DNA of 64,000 bases, taken from NCBI RefSeq assembly GCF_029870285.1, contig NZ_JACSYA010000031.1, positions 5,820 to 69,819 of the forward strand, read 5' to 3'. Below, piece after piece: positions 42,815 through 51,061 of the stretch. The DNA is from Delftia sp. PS-11. GTDB taxonomy: Bacteria; Pseudomonadota; Gammaproteobacteria; Burkholderiales; Burkholderiaceae_C. How positions within the stretch are numbered: the first letter of the stretch is position 1; every line of letters starts with the position of its first letter. The notes under the pieces are model-generated. The model did no database searches. It saw only the letters and a program-made list of their open reading frames with translations, and was not told where the DNA came from. Both the position numbers and the translations under genes were made by a program.

Positions 42815-43849
42815 TCAGAAGGCGTGGGATACTCCCAGCAATACCGAGCTGGGTCTGCTGCCGGCTGTCACAGCAGGGCCGGCGTTGCTGGCGGTATTGA
42901 TGGTGAATGCAGCGCCAGCCTCGTTATGAATGCGCGAGATGCCTGCATAGAGTTTGGTGCGCTTGGACAGCGCGTGGTCATAGCGCACGCTCAGCGCCTG
43001 TGCATCGCTGTGGTCACGTGCCTGGCCCCGGTAGGCACCGTAGGACAGCAGTACCTGGCCTGCAGCACTGACAGGTACCGTGACGCTGGCTTCGTAAAAG
43101 CGCCCCTGTGCGCTGGTGGCCGAGGGCAGGTCGTCGCGCCGTGTGGATATCAGCAGCGCGGCACGTACAGTCCCGAAATCGTAGGAGGCCCCCAGCAAGG
43201 CGTAGCGGTCGGTGTTGGTGGCCGTGGTGCGGCGCTGCATCCAGGAGACACCGGCGGTCCAGGGCCCTGACACATAGTCCAGCGAGCCGCCGTACAGGCT
43301 GCCTACAGTGGAGCCAGCGGTTTCGCCGAAGGAATACATGGCACGCGCCGTGAAGCCGCCCAGGCTGGGCGACTGGTAGCGCAGCGAATTGTTGGCGCGC
43401 AGCACCGAGCCATCACGGAAGTAGTTGGCAGCGTTGCCCCAGATCAGTCCGGTGAGCGCGTAGGTGGCCAGGGAGGTGTGCAGTGTGGTGTAGTGCCGTC
43501 CCGCTGTCAGCTGGCCCCAGCCGCCACTCAGCCCGACGAAGACCTGCCGGCCAAAGGCCAGCCCGCCCTGGCCGCTCAGGCCGGTATCTCCATTGAAACC
43601 CGCTTCGGCGACATAGACGGCGCGCAGGCCGCCACCCAGGTCCTCGGTGCCGCGCAGCCCCCAGCGCGATCCCGCGATCACGCCGCTTTCCACGCGCTGC
43701 AGGCTGCCGTTGCCGGTGCGTGCCGATTCCACGGCCATGTCCACGACGCCGTAAAGCGTGACGCTGCCGGTGGTCTGTGCCTGTACGGGCAAGGCCATGG
43801 CTGCTGTTGCAGCGGCCATGGCCCAGCCTCCTCGTTGCAAGGTATTCAT
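42815..43849 (-). CDS. Gram-negative general porin (Omp32/OmpC type)
   Basis: 344 residues from the ATG at 43847-43849, with GAGGAGAC upstream. The signal peptide ends ALPVQAQ. TTGSVTLYGVVDMAVESART opens the first strand, SRWGLRGTEDLGGGLRAVYVAEAGF is the porin signature, FGRQVFVGLSGGWGQLTAGR follows, and the last strand ends SVLLGVSHAF with terminal Phe. Trimeric betaproteobacterial porins pass small anions. It is the last gene of the alcohol dehydrogenase-Bug operon and may be induced to let the operon's substrate cross the outer membrane. Confidence 0.95.
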   Translation of the reverse strand: MNTLQRGGWAMAAATAAMALPVQAQTTGSVTLYGVVDMAVESARTGNGSLQRVESGVIAGSRWGLRGTEDLGGGLRAVYVAEAGFNGDTGLSGQGGLAFGRQVFVGLSGGWGQLTAGRHYTTLHTSLATYALTGLIWGNAANYFRDGSVLRANNSLRYQSPSLGGFTARAMYSFGETAGSTVGSLYGGSLDYVSGPWTAGVSWMQRRTTATNTDRYALLGASYDFGTVRAALLISTRRDDLPSATSAQGRFYEASVTVPVSAAGQVLLSYGAYRGQARDHSDAQALSVRYDHALSKRTKLYAGISRIHNEAGAAFTINTASNAGPAVTAGSRPSSVLLGVSHAF

Positions 43850-43900
43850 AGTGTCTCCTCCAGTGAAGTGGCGGGGCGTCATGGCCCCGCTGGTTGAGGC

Positions 43901-44899
43901 TCAGTCGAGCCGGATATTCTGTTTGGCGATCAAGGCGCTGTAGGTGCGGCTGTCCTGGGCGATGCGCGCGGCCAGTGCGGCCGGGCTGGTCTCGTCAACG
44001 CGCCAGCCCTGCGCCAGCAGCTTGCCGCGTACTTCTGGCGAATGAAGAATCTCCTGCAGCGCCTTGGAGAGCCGCGCACGGTGCGCAGCAGGCATGGAGG
44101 CAGGTGCCATGACGGCGTTCCAGACCTCGATATCGACAGCACCTGCGCCGATTTCGCGCATGGATGGCACGCCTGGCGCCAGTGGGCTGCGCTCGCTGGA
44201 GCTCACCGCCAGCGCGGCCAGCTTGCCAGACTGCACCAGCGGCATCACGGTGGATGCCGGCAGCAGCGCCATCTGAACCTGGTCGCCCAGCAGAGCGTTG
44301 ACGACGGCTGGGCCGCCGTTGTAAGGCACGTGGGCCAGGCGCAGGCCCATGGACTCCTTGATCAGTTCTGCCCCCAAATGAGTGCCTGAGCCTTTGCCCA
44401 CCGAGCCGAAGTTGTATTGCCCGCTATCGGCCCGCAGCGTTTTGAAATAGGCTGTGCTGTCGGCGGCTGCAGCGCGCGGCGCAACCCAGACCAGTGGCGC
44501 CGACCCGATCATGGCGATGGGTGCAAAGTCGCGCGCGGGGTCGTAAGGTAGCCTGGCGTAGAGGTACTGGGAGCTGGTCAGTGGCCCATTGCCGATGACG
44601 CCCAGGGTATGCCCATCGCTGGCCTTGGCCACGGCATCGGCGCCGATGTTGCCGCTGGCGCCCCCTTTGTTTTCCACGATGACGGGCTGGCCCAGCGCAC
44701 GGCCCAGGGGCTCGGCCAGCAGGCGTGCCTGCACATCAGGCGATGAACCGCTGGCATAGCCGACGATCAGGCGCAGCGGGCGCGTAGGCCAGTCAGCCTT
44801 GTCCGCAGCGGCCCATGCCGGTTGCAGGATGGCCGGGACCAGCACGGCCGCACTCAGCAGCAGCGCGGCGCGGCGTGGTTTGTCTGGCAGGGTATGCAT
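43901..44899 (-). CDS. Bug family (TctC-like) substrate-binding protein
   Basis: 332 residues from the ATG at 44897-44899, with AGGAGAC upstream. Signal region ALLLSAAVLVPAILQPAWAA. Family blocks: WPTRPLRLIVGYASGSSPDV, PVIVENKGGASGNIGADAVA, YNFGSVGKGSGTHLGAELIK, LRLAHVPYNGGPAVVNALLG and PLAPGVPSMREIGAGAVDIE. It binds a carboxylate or similar ligand in the periplasm. Lying between the unknown barrel protein gene and the porin gene on one strand with short gaps, it is part of the LysR-linked catabolic operon. Confidence 0.94.
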   Translation of the reverse strand: MHTLPDKPRRAALLLSAAVLVPAILQPAWAAADKADWPTRPLRLIVGYASGSSPDVQARLLAEPLGRALGQPVIVENKGGASGNIGADAVAKASDGHTLGVIGNGPLTSSQYLYARLPYDPARDFAPIAMIGSAPLVWVAPRAAAADSTAYFKTLRADSGQYNFGSVGKGSGTHLGAELIKESMGLRLAHVPYNGGPAVVNALLGDQVQMALLPASTVMPLVQSGKLAALAVSSSERSPLAPGVPSMREIGAGAVDIEVWNAVMAPASMPAAHRARLSKALQEILHSPEVRGKLLAQGWRVDETSPAALAARIAQDSRTYSALIAKQNIRLD

Positions 44900-44930
44900 A
44901 TGGTTGTCTCCTGGTATGCGCAATGTTGGT

Positions 44931-45662
44931 TCACGGTGAAAAGTAGCGGGCCATGGGCCCGGAGCGCGCGGGCAGACGTGCAGTAAGACCGCTGCCCGGC
45001 AGATCGCTGCGCGCCACGTGGCTTTGCAGGACGAAGGCTTCGGCATGGGTATCCGGCAGGCACCAGGGCGCCAACTGGTCCATCAGCCATTGCGCACCAT
45101 GGCGTGCACCTTCTGCGGTGCAGTGCTCGGCCAGCACCACCACGGTGCTCTGGCCGGGCACGGCGACGGCAATGTGTTCGCCGCCCACGGGGTAGGTCAG
45201 GTCCAGCTGCTCTGGGACGGCTCCGGCTGTGGCGCGCACCAGCAGGGCGCTGTCTTCGGCCTGTGCCACGGCCTGTGCAGCCGCTGCCGACCAGCCGGGC
45301 AGCTCCCGGGTCATGGCCCGCACCGCCACCAGATGAGCGGCTGCCGTGCTGCCGGCACTGGCGACCAGTACGCAGGGTCTGCGCACAAAGGCGCTCAGGC
45401 GGGGGCGCATGCGTGCCGACCATGGTGTTGGATGCGCGATCACATCGGCGTATTGCACCGTCTGCAGCGCCTTCAGATCCTGCAGGCCGTAGAGCGTGAA
45501 ATAGCTGGCGCCATCTGTGCCGCCGACATAGCGGCGCCCCCAGAGAAATCCGGGAAGGCCCACGCGTTCGGGTACATGCTCGATGGCGTGCCATGCTTCA
45601 TATTCTTCGCGCGCGCCGGGCGTGTCCACGCTGTTCCACAGCGCAAGAAAGGCTCCGTTCAT
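44931..45662 (-). CDS. Protein of unknown function with ferredoxin-like (dimeric alpha-beta barrel) fold
   Basis: 243 residues, overlapping the dehydrogenase stop codon as ATGA. The N-terminal third reads YEAWHAIEHVPERVGLPGFLWGRRYVGG, the W-x-x-x-H-x-x-E-R-x-x-x-P-G pattern of EthD/DUF4286-like dimeric barrels. The rest (VVVLAEHCTAEGARHGAQWL) repeats a similar fold more weakly. Relatives occur in catabolic clusters and may bind or isomerise small organic molecules. No catalytic role can be assigned. Tight coupling to the dehydrogenase suggests action on the same substrate. Confidence 0.75.
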   Translation of the reverse strand: MNGAFLALWNSVDTPGAREEYEAWHAIEHVPERVGLPGFLWGRRYVGGTDGASYFTLYGLQDLKALQTVQYADVIAHPTPWSARMRPRLSAFVRRPCVLVASAGSTAAAHLVAVRAMTRELPGWSAAAAQAVAQAEDSALLVRATAGAVPEQLDLTYPVGGEHIAVAVPGQSTVVVLAEHCTAEGARHGAQWLMDQLAPWCLPDTHAEAFVLQSHVARSDLPGSGLTARLPARSGPMARYFSP

Positions 45663-46702
45663 GCCTGGGCTGCCGGCTGCACCAGCACCTTGCTTGCATG
45701 GCGCGCACGCGCCAGGGCGAAACCTTCAGCGGCCTGCGCCAGGGGCACGCGGTGGGTGATCATATGCCGCAGCAGCGGCTGGTTTTCCTGCATGAAGCGC
45801 ACGACCTGCGGCCATGCGCTTTCGGGGGCCCGGTAAGAGCCGCGCAGCGACTGGTGGTTGCGCACCAGGGCGGTCAGATCGACCGGCACGGGCGCGGCAT
45901 GGATGCCTGTGATCACCAGTGTGCCGTGCGGCCTGAGTGCGCGCAGGGCCGGCGCGATGACCGCCGCCGCGCCCGTAGCCTCTATCACCGCGTCGAAGCG
46001 GCCCTGTGCAAGATAAGGAGCGAGGGCACTGTCCATATCCGTGCCTTCGAAGTCAAGCAGATCGGTGAAGCCCATGGCGCGAAGCACCTGCAGGCGTGGC
46101 CCGTCCCCGTGGCCTGCCACAACCACCTGCGCAGCCGCCGCATCGCGGGCAAACAGTGCAATGCCCTGGCCGATATTGCCTGGCCCCAGCACCAGGACAC
46201 GGTCCCCCGGGCGTATGCCTGCCGTGCGCACGGCTTCATGGCTCACTGTCAGCGGCTCGGCCAGCGCGGCCACTTCGCCGTCCACGCCTGCCGGCACAGG
46301 CACGCAGTTGCGCAGTGGCACGGCGGCCCATGGCGCGAATCCGCCGTTGCGCATCACGCCGATACCACGGCGCGTGGTGCAGGCATCAAAGTTGCCGCCC
46401 TCGCAGGCCACGCACCGTCCGCAGGTGACCGAGGGGCGCACTGCCACCAGTTGCCCCAGGGGCAGGCCTTCGGCGCCTGCGCCATGGGCAACGATCTCGC
46501 CGCTGAATTCATGGCCGATGGTGACCGGAAGGGCGGGCGACAGAAAGTGGTAGCTGGGTGTCCATTCTGCGATGTGCAGGTCGGTGCCGCAGACGCCTGC
46601 CGAGTGCACGCGCAGCAGCACCTCGCCCGGGCCTGGTTCGGGCATGTCGGCTTGTGTCAGGGTCAGGCCATGGGCCGGCTCGGTCTTGCGCAATGCTTGC
46701 AT
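45659..46702 (-). CDS. Zinc-dependent alcohol dehydrogenase (MDR superfamily)
   Basis: 347 residues from the ATG at 46700-46702; an open frame further upstream crosses the promoter region and the divergent LysR start, so it is rejected. Catalytic zinc ligands: VCGTDLHIAEW and IGHEFSGE. Structural zinc lobe: CGRCVACEGGNFDAC. Nucleotide-binding motif: VLVLGPGNIGQGIALFARD. It oxidises an alcohol with NAD(P)+, similar to threonine or sorbitol dehydrogenases. It is first in the operon with the barrel protein, Bug protein and porin, and is divergent from LysR. Substrate unknown. Confidence 0.92.
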   Translation of the reverse strand: MQALRKTEPAHGLTLTQADMPEPGPGEVLLRVHSAGVCGTDLHIAEWTPSYHFLSPALPVTIGHEFSGEIVAHGAGAEGLPLGQLVAVRPSVTCGRCVACEGGNFDACTTRRGIGVMRNGGFAPWAAVPLRNCVPVPAGVDGEVAALAEPLTVSHEAVRTAGIRPGDRVLVLGPGNIGQGIALFARDAAAAQVVVAGHGDGPRLQVLRAMGFTDLLDFEGTDMDSALAPYLAQGRFDAVIEATGAAAVIAPALRALRPHGTLVITGIHAAPVPVDLTALVRNHQSLRGSYRAPESAWPQVVRFMQENQPLLRHMITHRVPLAQAAEGFALARARHASKVLVQPAAQA

Positions 46703-46784
46703 GGTGGGGCTGCGTGCCTCGGGAGTAGCGATGGCGGCAGTGTCACCAGACGAGATAAATATGTCCAAGACTGATTTAATATCT

Positions 46785-46810
46785 GAAACATACGTAGAAA
46801 GTATGTTTTC
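46785..46810. promoter_or_regulatory. Interrupted palindrome, probable LysR binding site
   Basis: ACATAC (46788-46793) and GTATGT (46801-46806) around seven bases, extended outward by GAA/TTTTC. It lies between the divergent LysR and dehydrogenase genes, about 20 bases before the LysR ATG, the expected place for an autoregulatory LysR site. Confidence 0.55.
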
Positions 46811-46825
46811 AAAGGGTTCTCGCTG

Positions 46826-47761
46826 ATGGAGCTGCGTCATCTGCGCTATTTCGTGGCCGTTGCCGAGCAGGGCAATGTGAGCCGGGCAGCACGCAAGCTG
46901 TTCATTGCCCAGCCGCCACTGTCTGCACAACTGCGGCAGTTGGAGGAAGAAGTGGGGGCGGCGCTATTCACACGGCTGCCGCGCGGCGTGCGGCTGACAC
47001 CAGCCGGGGAGTCTTTTCTGGAGGACGCGCGCGCGATTCTGGCGCGGGCCCAGCAGGCGCCGCTGCGGGCACGCGAACGCCAGCACAGCCGCCAGAGCGT
47101 GGTCCGGCTCGCGCTGGTGCCTTCGGCTATGCATTCGGTGCTGCCTGGCCTGCTGCGCCGCATTGCCGATGCCGGCTGGCTCCTGCGCGTGGAGGCGCGC
47201 GAGATGATCACGTCGCAGCAGTTGCGCGCCCTGCGCGCAGGTGAGCTGGATCTGGGGTTGGGGCGTCCGGGCAGGGAAGAGACGCTGCCCGAGGAAGTGG
47301 CCGGCATGGACGATCCCTACTGCCTTGCGGTGGCGCCTGCGAATCCGCTGGCTGCAGGCGAGGGACCTTTACCGCTGCAAGCGGCAGCGCATGAAGCCTT
47401 TGTCGGCTTTTCCCGCTATGAGGATGCGGATTATTTTGACCGCACCGTTGCGCTGTGCCTGGATGCAGGCTTTACCCCCTCGATACGCCATGAGGCGGGG
47501 CAGTTCGTGAACGTGCTGGCGCTGGTGGCGTGCGGCCTGGGCGTGGCCATCGTTCCTTCATCGTTTGCCACGCTGTACCGTGGCAAACTGGTCTTCAGGC
47601 CGCTGCAGGCACCTGCCTACCAGAGCCGCCTGGCAGTGCTGGCCGCCGTGCATGCGCGGCCAGATACGCAAGATGCAGCGCCCAGCGATGCGGCGCGTGT
47701 GGCGCAGGCTGCTGCGCTGGAGCTGCGGCAATTCAGGCGCAGGCTGGCACGCCTGCGCTGA
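46826..47761 (+). CDS. LysR family regulator of the divergent dehydrogenase operon
   Basis: 311 residues. HTH: MELRHLRYFVAVAEQGNVSR, then AQPPLSAQLRQLEEEVGAAL, as in the CatM/BenM/CbbR-like branch starting ELRHLRYF. Effector domain with LALVPSAMHSVLPGLLRRI, LDLGLGRPGREE and VNVLALVACGLGVAIVPSS. It lies head-to-head with the dehydrogenase operon (124 bases between starts) and should activate it in the presence of a substrate or intermediate. It converges with the arylamine acetyltransferase gene. Confidence 0.93.
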   Translation: MELRHLRYFVAVAEQGNVSRAARKLFIAQPPLSAQLRQLEEEVGAALFTRLPRGVRLTPAGESFLEDARAILARAQQAPLRARERQHSRQSVVRLALVPSAMHSVLPGLLRRIADAGWLLRVEAREMITSQQLRALRAGELDLGLGRPGREETLPEEVAGMDDPYCLAVAPANPLAAGEGPLPLQAAAHEAFVGFSRYEDADYFDRTVALCLDAGFTPSIRHEAGQFVNVLALVACGLGVAIVPSSFATLYRGKLVFRPLQAPAYQSRLAVLAAVHARPDTQDAAPSDAARVAQAAALELRQFRRRLARLR

Positions 47762-47771
47762 TACGCAGTGA

Positions 47772-48554
47772 TCAGCTGCGCTCGGCCTGCGGGGGGACCA
47801 GCCCGAAGTGGCTTGCCAGCACCTGGGTGATCTCGTCCTCTGCCAGTTGGCGTGTTTCGGTCTGCCCGTCTGCCACCGTCTTGAGCGTGTTGCCTGCAAG
47901 GATGAGCCGGCCTGCTGGCTGGTGCAGCACGATGACCCGCTTTTGCACGAAGATGGCATCCGGGTGGGTCGAGTTCAGGTAGTTCGCAGGCACAAAATCG
48001 ATCCATTCCTGGGGCGACAGGTTGAAGGCGTATTGAGGGGTCCAGGTGCCATCGACCCTGGCCGTCAGCAGGTATTCGCCCTGTTCGTCGCGGCTGAGCC
48101 GGAAGGTGTCGCTGTCCTGGGCAATGTCGGCATCCAGCGCCTGCAGGTCCATCGGTGCGCGGATTCCGTAGCTGCCGAAACCCAGGTCGCACAGCCAGCT
48201 GCGCCCCTCGGCTTCTGCGACCAGTGCCATGTGGGTGCGGGGCCTGCGGGCCGGATAGAACATGGGCCGTGCCGCCACGAAGCGGTAGGGGATGCCCAGC
48301 GCCTGCAGCGCCATGGCGAACAGGCCGTTGACTTCGTAGCAGTAGCCGCCCCGGCCGCCGCCGAGCAGCTTGCCGGCGATGTGTTCCGGGTCGAGAGAGA
48401 CGATTTTCCCGGCCTGGACATCGAGGTTCTCGAAAGGGATGGTGAAAAGCTGCTGGCGCATCAGCGCGTGCAGGGTCGCAGCGTCGGGGCCGGCGTTGCC
48501 GTGATGGCCGATGCGCTGCAGATAGCGGTCAAGGTCGAAGTTGCTGGCATGCAT
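47772..48554 (-). CDS. nat: Arylamine N-acetyltransferase
   Basis: 260 residues, the usual NAT length. The catalytic triad is visible: Cys in GGGRGGYCYEVNGLFAMAL, His in RPRTHMALVAEAEG and Asp in WLCDLGFGSYGIRAP. The start DLDRYLQRIGHHGNAGPDAATLHALMRQQLFTIPFENLDV is typical. It transfers acetyl from acetyl-CoA to arylamines and hydrazines in the cytoplasm. It is divergent from the MocR-type gene (128 bases between starts), which could regulate it. Confidence 0.95.
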   Translation of the reverse strand: MHASNFDLDRYLQRIGHHGNAGPDAATLHALMRQQLFTIPFENLDVQAGKIVSLDPEHIAGKLLGGGRGGYCYEVNGLFAMALQALGIPYRFVAARPMFYPARRPRTHMALVAEAEGRSWLCDLGFGSYGIRAPMDLQALDADIAQDSDTFRLSRDEQGEYLLTARVDGTWTPQYAFNLSPQEWIDFVPANYLNSTHPDAIFVQKRVIVLHQPAGRLILAGNTLKTVADGQTETRQLAEDEITQVLASHFGLVPPQAERS

Positions 48555-48681
48555 GGAAGAAGTCCTGTGTGCGGATGTCCGGGGTTCGTGATGGTGTCAG
48601 CATAGGTGGATGCTGCCCACTGCTGTATAGGCAGACTGATGGAAAATCTACCTGTACAGATTTGGTGAGGCAGAGCTTTTG

Positions 48682-50097
48682 ATGACACGACCCCATTACC
48701 TGCGCATCGCAGACGCCTTGCGCCATACTCTCGCCGCTGGTGCCTTGCGTCCCGGCGAGCGCATGGTGTCCGCCCGCAAGCTGGCCGAGCGCGAGCAGGT
48801 CAGCCTGCCGACTGCGCTGGAGGCGTTGCGCTGCCTGGAGGCCGATGGGCTGATTGTTGCGCGGCCGCGTTCGGGCTACTTTGTGCGGCCACTGACGGCG
48901 GCATCGGCACTGCGGCCTGCGCGCACGCCGCCGCGTCCCGTGCCGGTGACGATGTCGGCCCTGGCACAGTCTCTGTTCAGCAGTGCTGAGGCTCGTCTGA
49001 TTCCTCTGGGAGCCGCCTTGCCCGATCCGGCCTGGCTGCCCGCTGCCACCCTGCAGCGGGCACTGCAGTCCGCAGGCAGGCGTCTGCAGGGGCATGGGCT
49101 TACCTACAGCATGCCGCCGGGCCGCCTCGATCTGCGTGCCCAGATTGCAGCGCGGGCCGCGCATTGGGGCGCCCGCTTCGGGCCGCATGAGCTGGTGGTC
49201 ACCGCTGGTGCAACGCAGGCTGTGCGGCTGGCCCTGCGTGCTGTGTGCAAACCGGGCGATGTCGTGGCCATTGAGCGGCCTGCCTACTTTGGCACGCTGC
49301 TGATGCTGGAGGATCTGGGTTTGAAGGCGCTGGAGGTCGCGACCGACCCCGTTGATGGGCTGCTGCTGGAGCCGCTGGCGCATGCCATTGCGCGATACCG
49401 GCCTGCTGCGGTGCTGGCTTCGCCCACGGTACAGAATCCGCTGGGCGCCAGCATGCCGGTCGAGCGCAAGCAGGCGCTTGTCGCGTTGCTGGAGCATGCC
49501 GGCATTCCCCTGATCGAGGATGATGTCTACGGTGACCTTGCGGGCGAGGCCCAGCGCCCGCCAGCCTGCAAGGCGTTCGACAGCAGCGGCAATGTGCTGT
49601 ATTGCAGTTCGGTGTCCAAGACGCTGGCGCCGGGCTGGCGCATCGGCTGGATTGCAGCAGGGCGCTTTCAGCCACAGGTGCTGCAGGCGCGCCTTGCTGG
49701 CGATTGGGCGGGCTCCCCTTTGCTGGAGGCGGCTGTCAGCGAGGTGCTCGCCAGCGGTGACTACGACCGCCATCTGAGGCGTCTGAAATCCCGAGTGCAT
49801 GCCAGCGTGCAGGCCGTCACTGCGCGGGTCGAGGCCAGCTTCCCGTCCCGCACGCGCGTTGCTGCACCCAGGGCAGGCTTTTTGCTGTGGGTGCAGCTGC
49901 CGCATCAGGTCGACGCGCTGGAGGTGCACCGCCAGGCGCTGGCGATGGGCATTGGGCTCAGTCCCGGGCCGCTGTTTTCCCCGCAGGCCGATCTGCGCAG
50001 CCACCTGAGGCTGAACTGTGCCAACGAGCCCACGCCGCGCCTGCTGGGCGCTGTGGGGCAGATCGGGCAGTTGTGCCATGCGTTGTGCACGGCGTGA
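48682..50097 (+). CDS. MocR/PdxR-type regulator (GntR HTH + aminotransferase-like domain)
   Basis: 471 residues. Winged HTH of GntR type: HYLRIADALRHTLAAGALRP, ERMVSARKLAEREQVSLPTA, ADGLIVARPRSGYFVRP. Fold-type I aminotransferase domain from about residue 110: MPPGRLDLRAQIAARAA, VVTAGATQAVRLALRAVCKPGDVV, IEDDVYGDLAG and the PLP-lysine region YCSSVSKTLAPGWRIGW. Such proteins bind PLP, often with an amine or amino acid, and control a neighbouring gene. Divergence from nat makes that gene a candidate target. Catalysis is not expected. Confidence 0.92.
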   Translation: MTRPHYLRIADALRHTLAAGALRPGERMVSARKLAEREQVSLPTALEALRCLEADGLIVARPRSGYFVRPLTAASALRPARTPPRPVPVTMSALAQSLFSSAEARLIPLGAALPDPAWLPAATLQRALQSAGRRLQGHGLTYSMPPGRLDLRAQIAARAAHWGARFGPHELVVTAGATQAVRLALRAVCKPGDVVAIERPAYFGTLLMLEDLGLKALEVATDPVDGLLLEPLAHAIARYRPAAVLASPTVQNPLGASMPVERKQALVALLEHAGIPLIEDDVYGDLAGEAQRPPACKAFDSSGNVLYCSSVSKTLAPGWRIGWIAAGRFQPQVLQARLAGDWAGSPLLEAAVSEVLASGDYDRHLRRLKSRVHASVQAVTARVEASFPSRTRVAAPRAGFLLWVQLPHQVDALEVHRQALAMGIGLSPGPLFSPQADLRSHLRLNCANEPTPRLLGAVGQIGQLCHALCTA

Positions 50098-50252
50098 ATG
50101 CCCTTGCTGCGATCAGTCCTAAGCTGCCAAGTTGCCCCTGATGGGTCGTCTTTTCCGGGCTTTGCTTCATCGCTGCCCCAGTAGTCTTCGATCCAAACGT
50201 TCTGCGCGGCTGCGCAGGTGCATTTTGGGCGTTTCCCCCAGGGAGAAGACAT

Positions 50253-51008
50253 ATGACCATCAGAACCGACAACATCAGCATACAGGCGCTCATGGCGCAG
50301 GCTCAATCGAAGCTCACCGGCAGCTCCGTTGCACAGACCAGTACGGGCAGCGACAGCACGACGGCAGACAAGGTCAAAAAGCTGGCACCCTCGCTGGCCA
50401 AGGCGCAGGAACGCATCGCGGCCCAGTACCAGACAGCTTCGACCACCTTGTCGGCTCTGGGCCAGTTCAAGTCCTCGCTGGTGGATCTGGATGCTGCAGG
50501 CCAGGCGCTGGGCGCGGTATCCGCTACGGCATCCACCCAGGCCGTGCAGGCAGCAGTGGAAAAATTCATTGCCAGCTACAACGCCACCGTGGCCAAGGGA
50601 GCCGGCAGCAGCGATACCGGCGTCAGCCGCACGCTGCGCGAACTGCGCTCCGGCATCAATGCGACGACTTCCACCGACCAGCCCAGTCTGTCGCGCCTGG
50701 GCATCACCCAGAACGCCGATGGAACGCTGGTGCTCGATGCCAAGGCGCTGGCCAAGACTCTGTCCAGCAACATGACGGCCGCAGTGGCTGCGCTGTCCAG
50801 GGTGGGCAAGTCCGTGGATACCTCAGCCAGCCATGCACTGGACGCAGACAGTCGGCTGAGCAGCGCCATCAGCACGCTGGGCACCCGCACTGCGGCGCTC
50901 AAGAAGCAGGAAGCCGCAGTGGTTGACACGGCCACCCGCCTGGGCAGTGCCTATGGCACCTCTGCCAACTGGAACCAGATGGTGATCGACACCTACCTCA
51001 AGAGCTGA
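50253..51008 (+). CDS. FliD-like (flagellar hook-associated protein 2 C-terminal-like) protein
   Basis: 251 residues with AGGGAGAAG before the ATG. There is no signal peptide or membrane helix. The middle reads QAVQAAVEKFIASYNATVAK, then SRTLRELRSGINATTSTDQP, LSRLGITQNADGTLVLDAKALAKTL, which follows the FliD_C pattern (x-F-V-x-x-Y-N, then L-G-I-x-x-D-G-x-L-x-L-D). Ala/Ser/Thr-rich helices surround it, as in flagellin-like export substrates. Full FliD is almost twice as long, so this is a reduced relative, possibly exported by the flagellar system or acting as an anti-aggregation or regulatory partner. An MCP gene follows 53 bases downstream. Confidence 0.65.
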   Translation: MTIRTDNISIQALMAQAQSKLTGSSVAQTSTGSDSTTADKVKKLAPSLAKAQERIAAQYQTASTTLSALGQFKSSLVDLDAAGQALGAVSATASTQAVQAAVEKFIASYNATVAKGAGSSDTGVSRTLRELRSGINATTSTDQPSLSRLGITQNADGTLVLDAKALAKTLSSNMTAAVAALSRVGKSVDTSASHALDADSRLSSAISTLGTRTAALKKQEAAVVDTATRLGSAYGTSANWNQMVIDTYLKS

Positions 51009-51061
51009 GGCCGCACGGCGCCGAACCCTGTATCCGCACCTGAACCATAACGATAAATACC

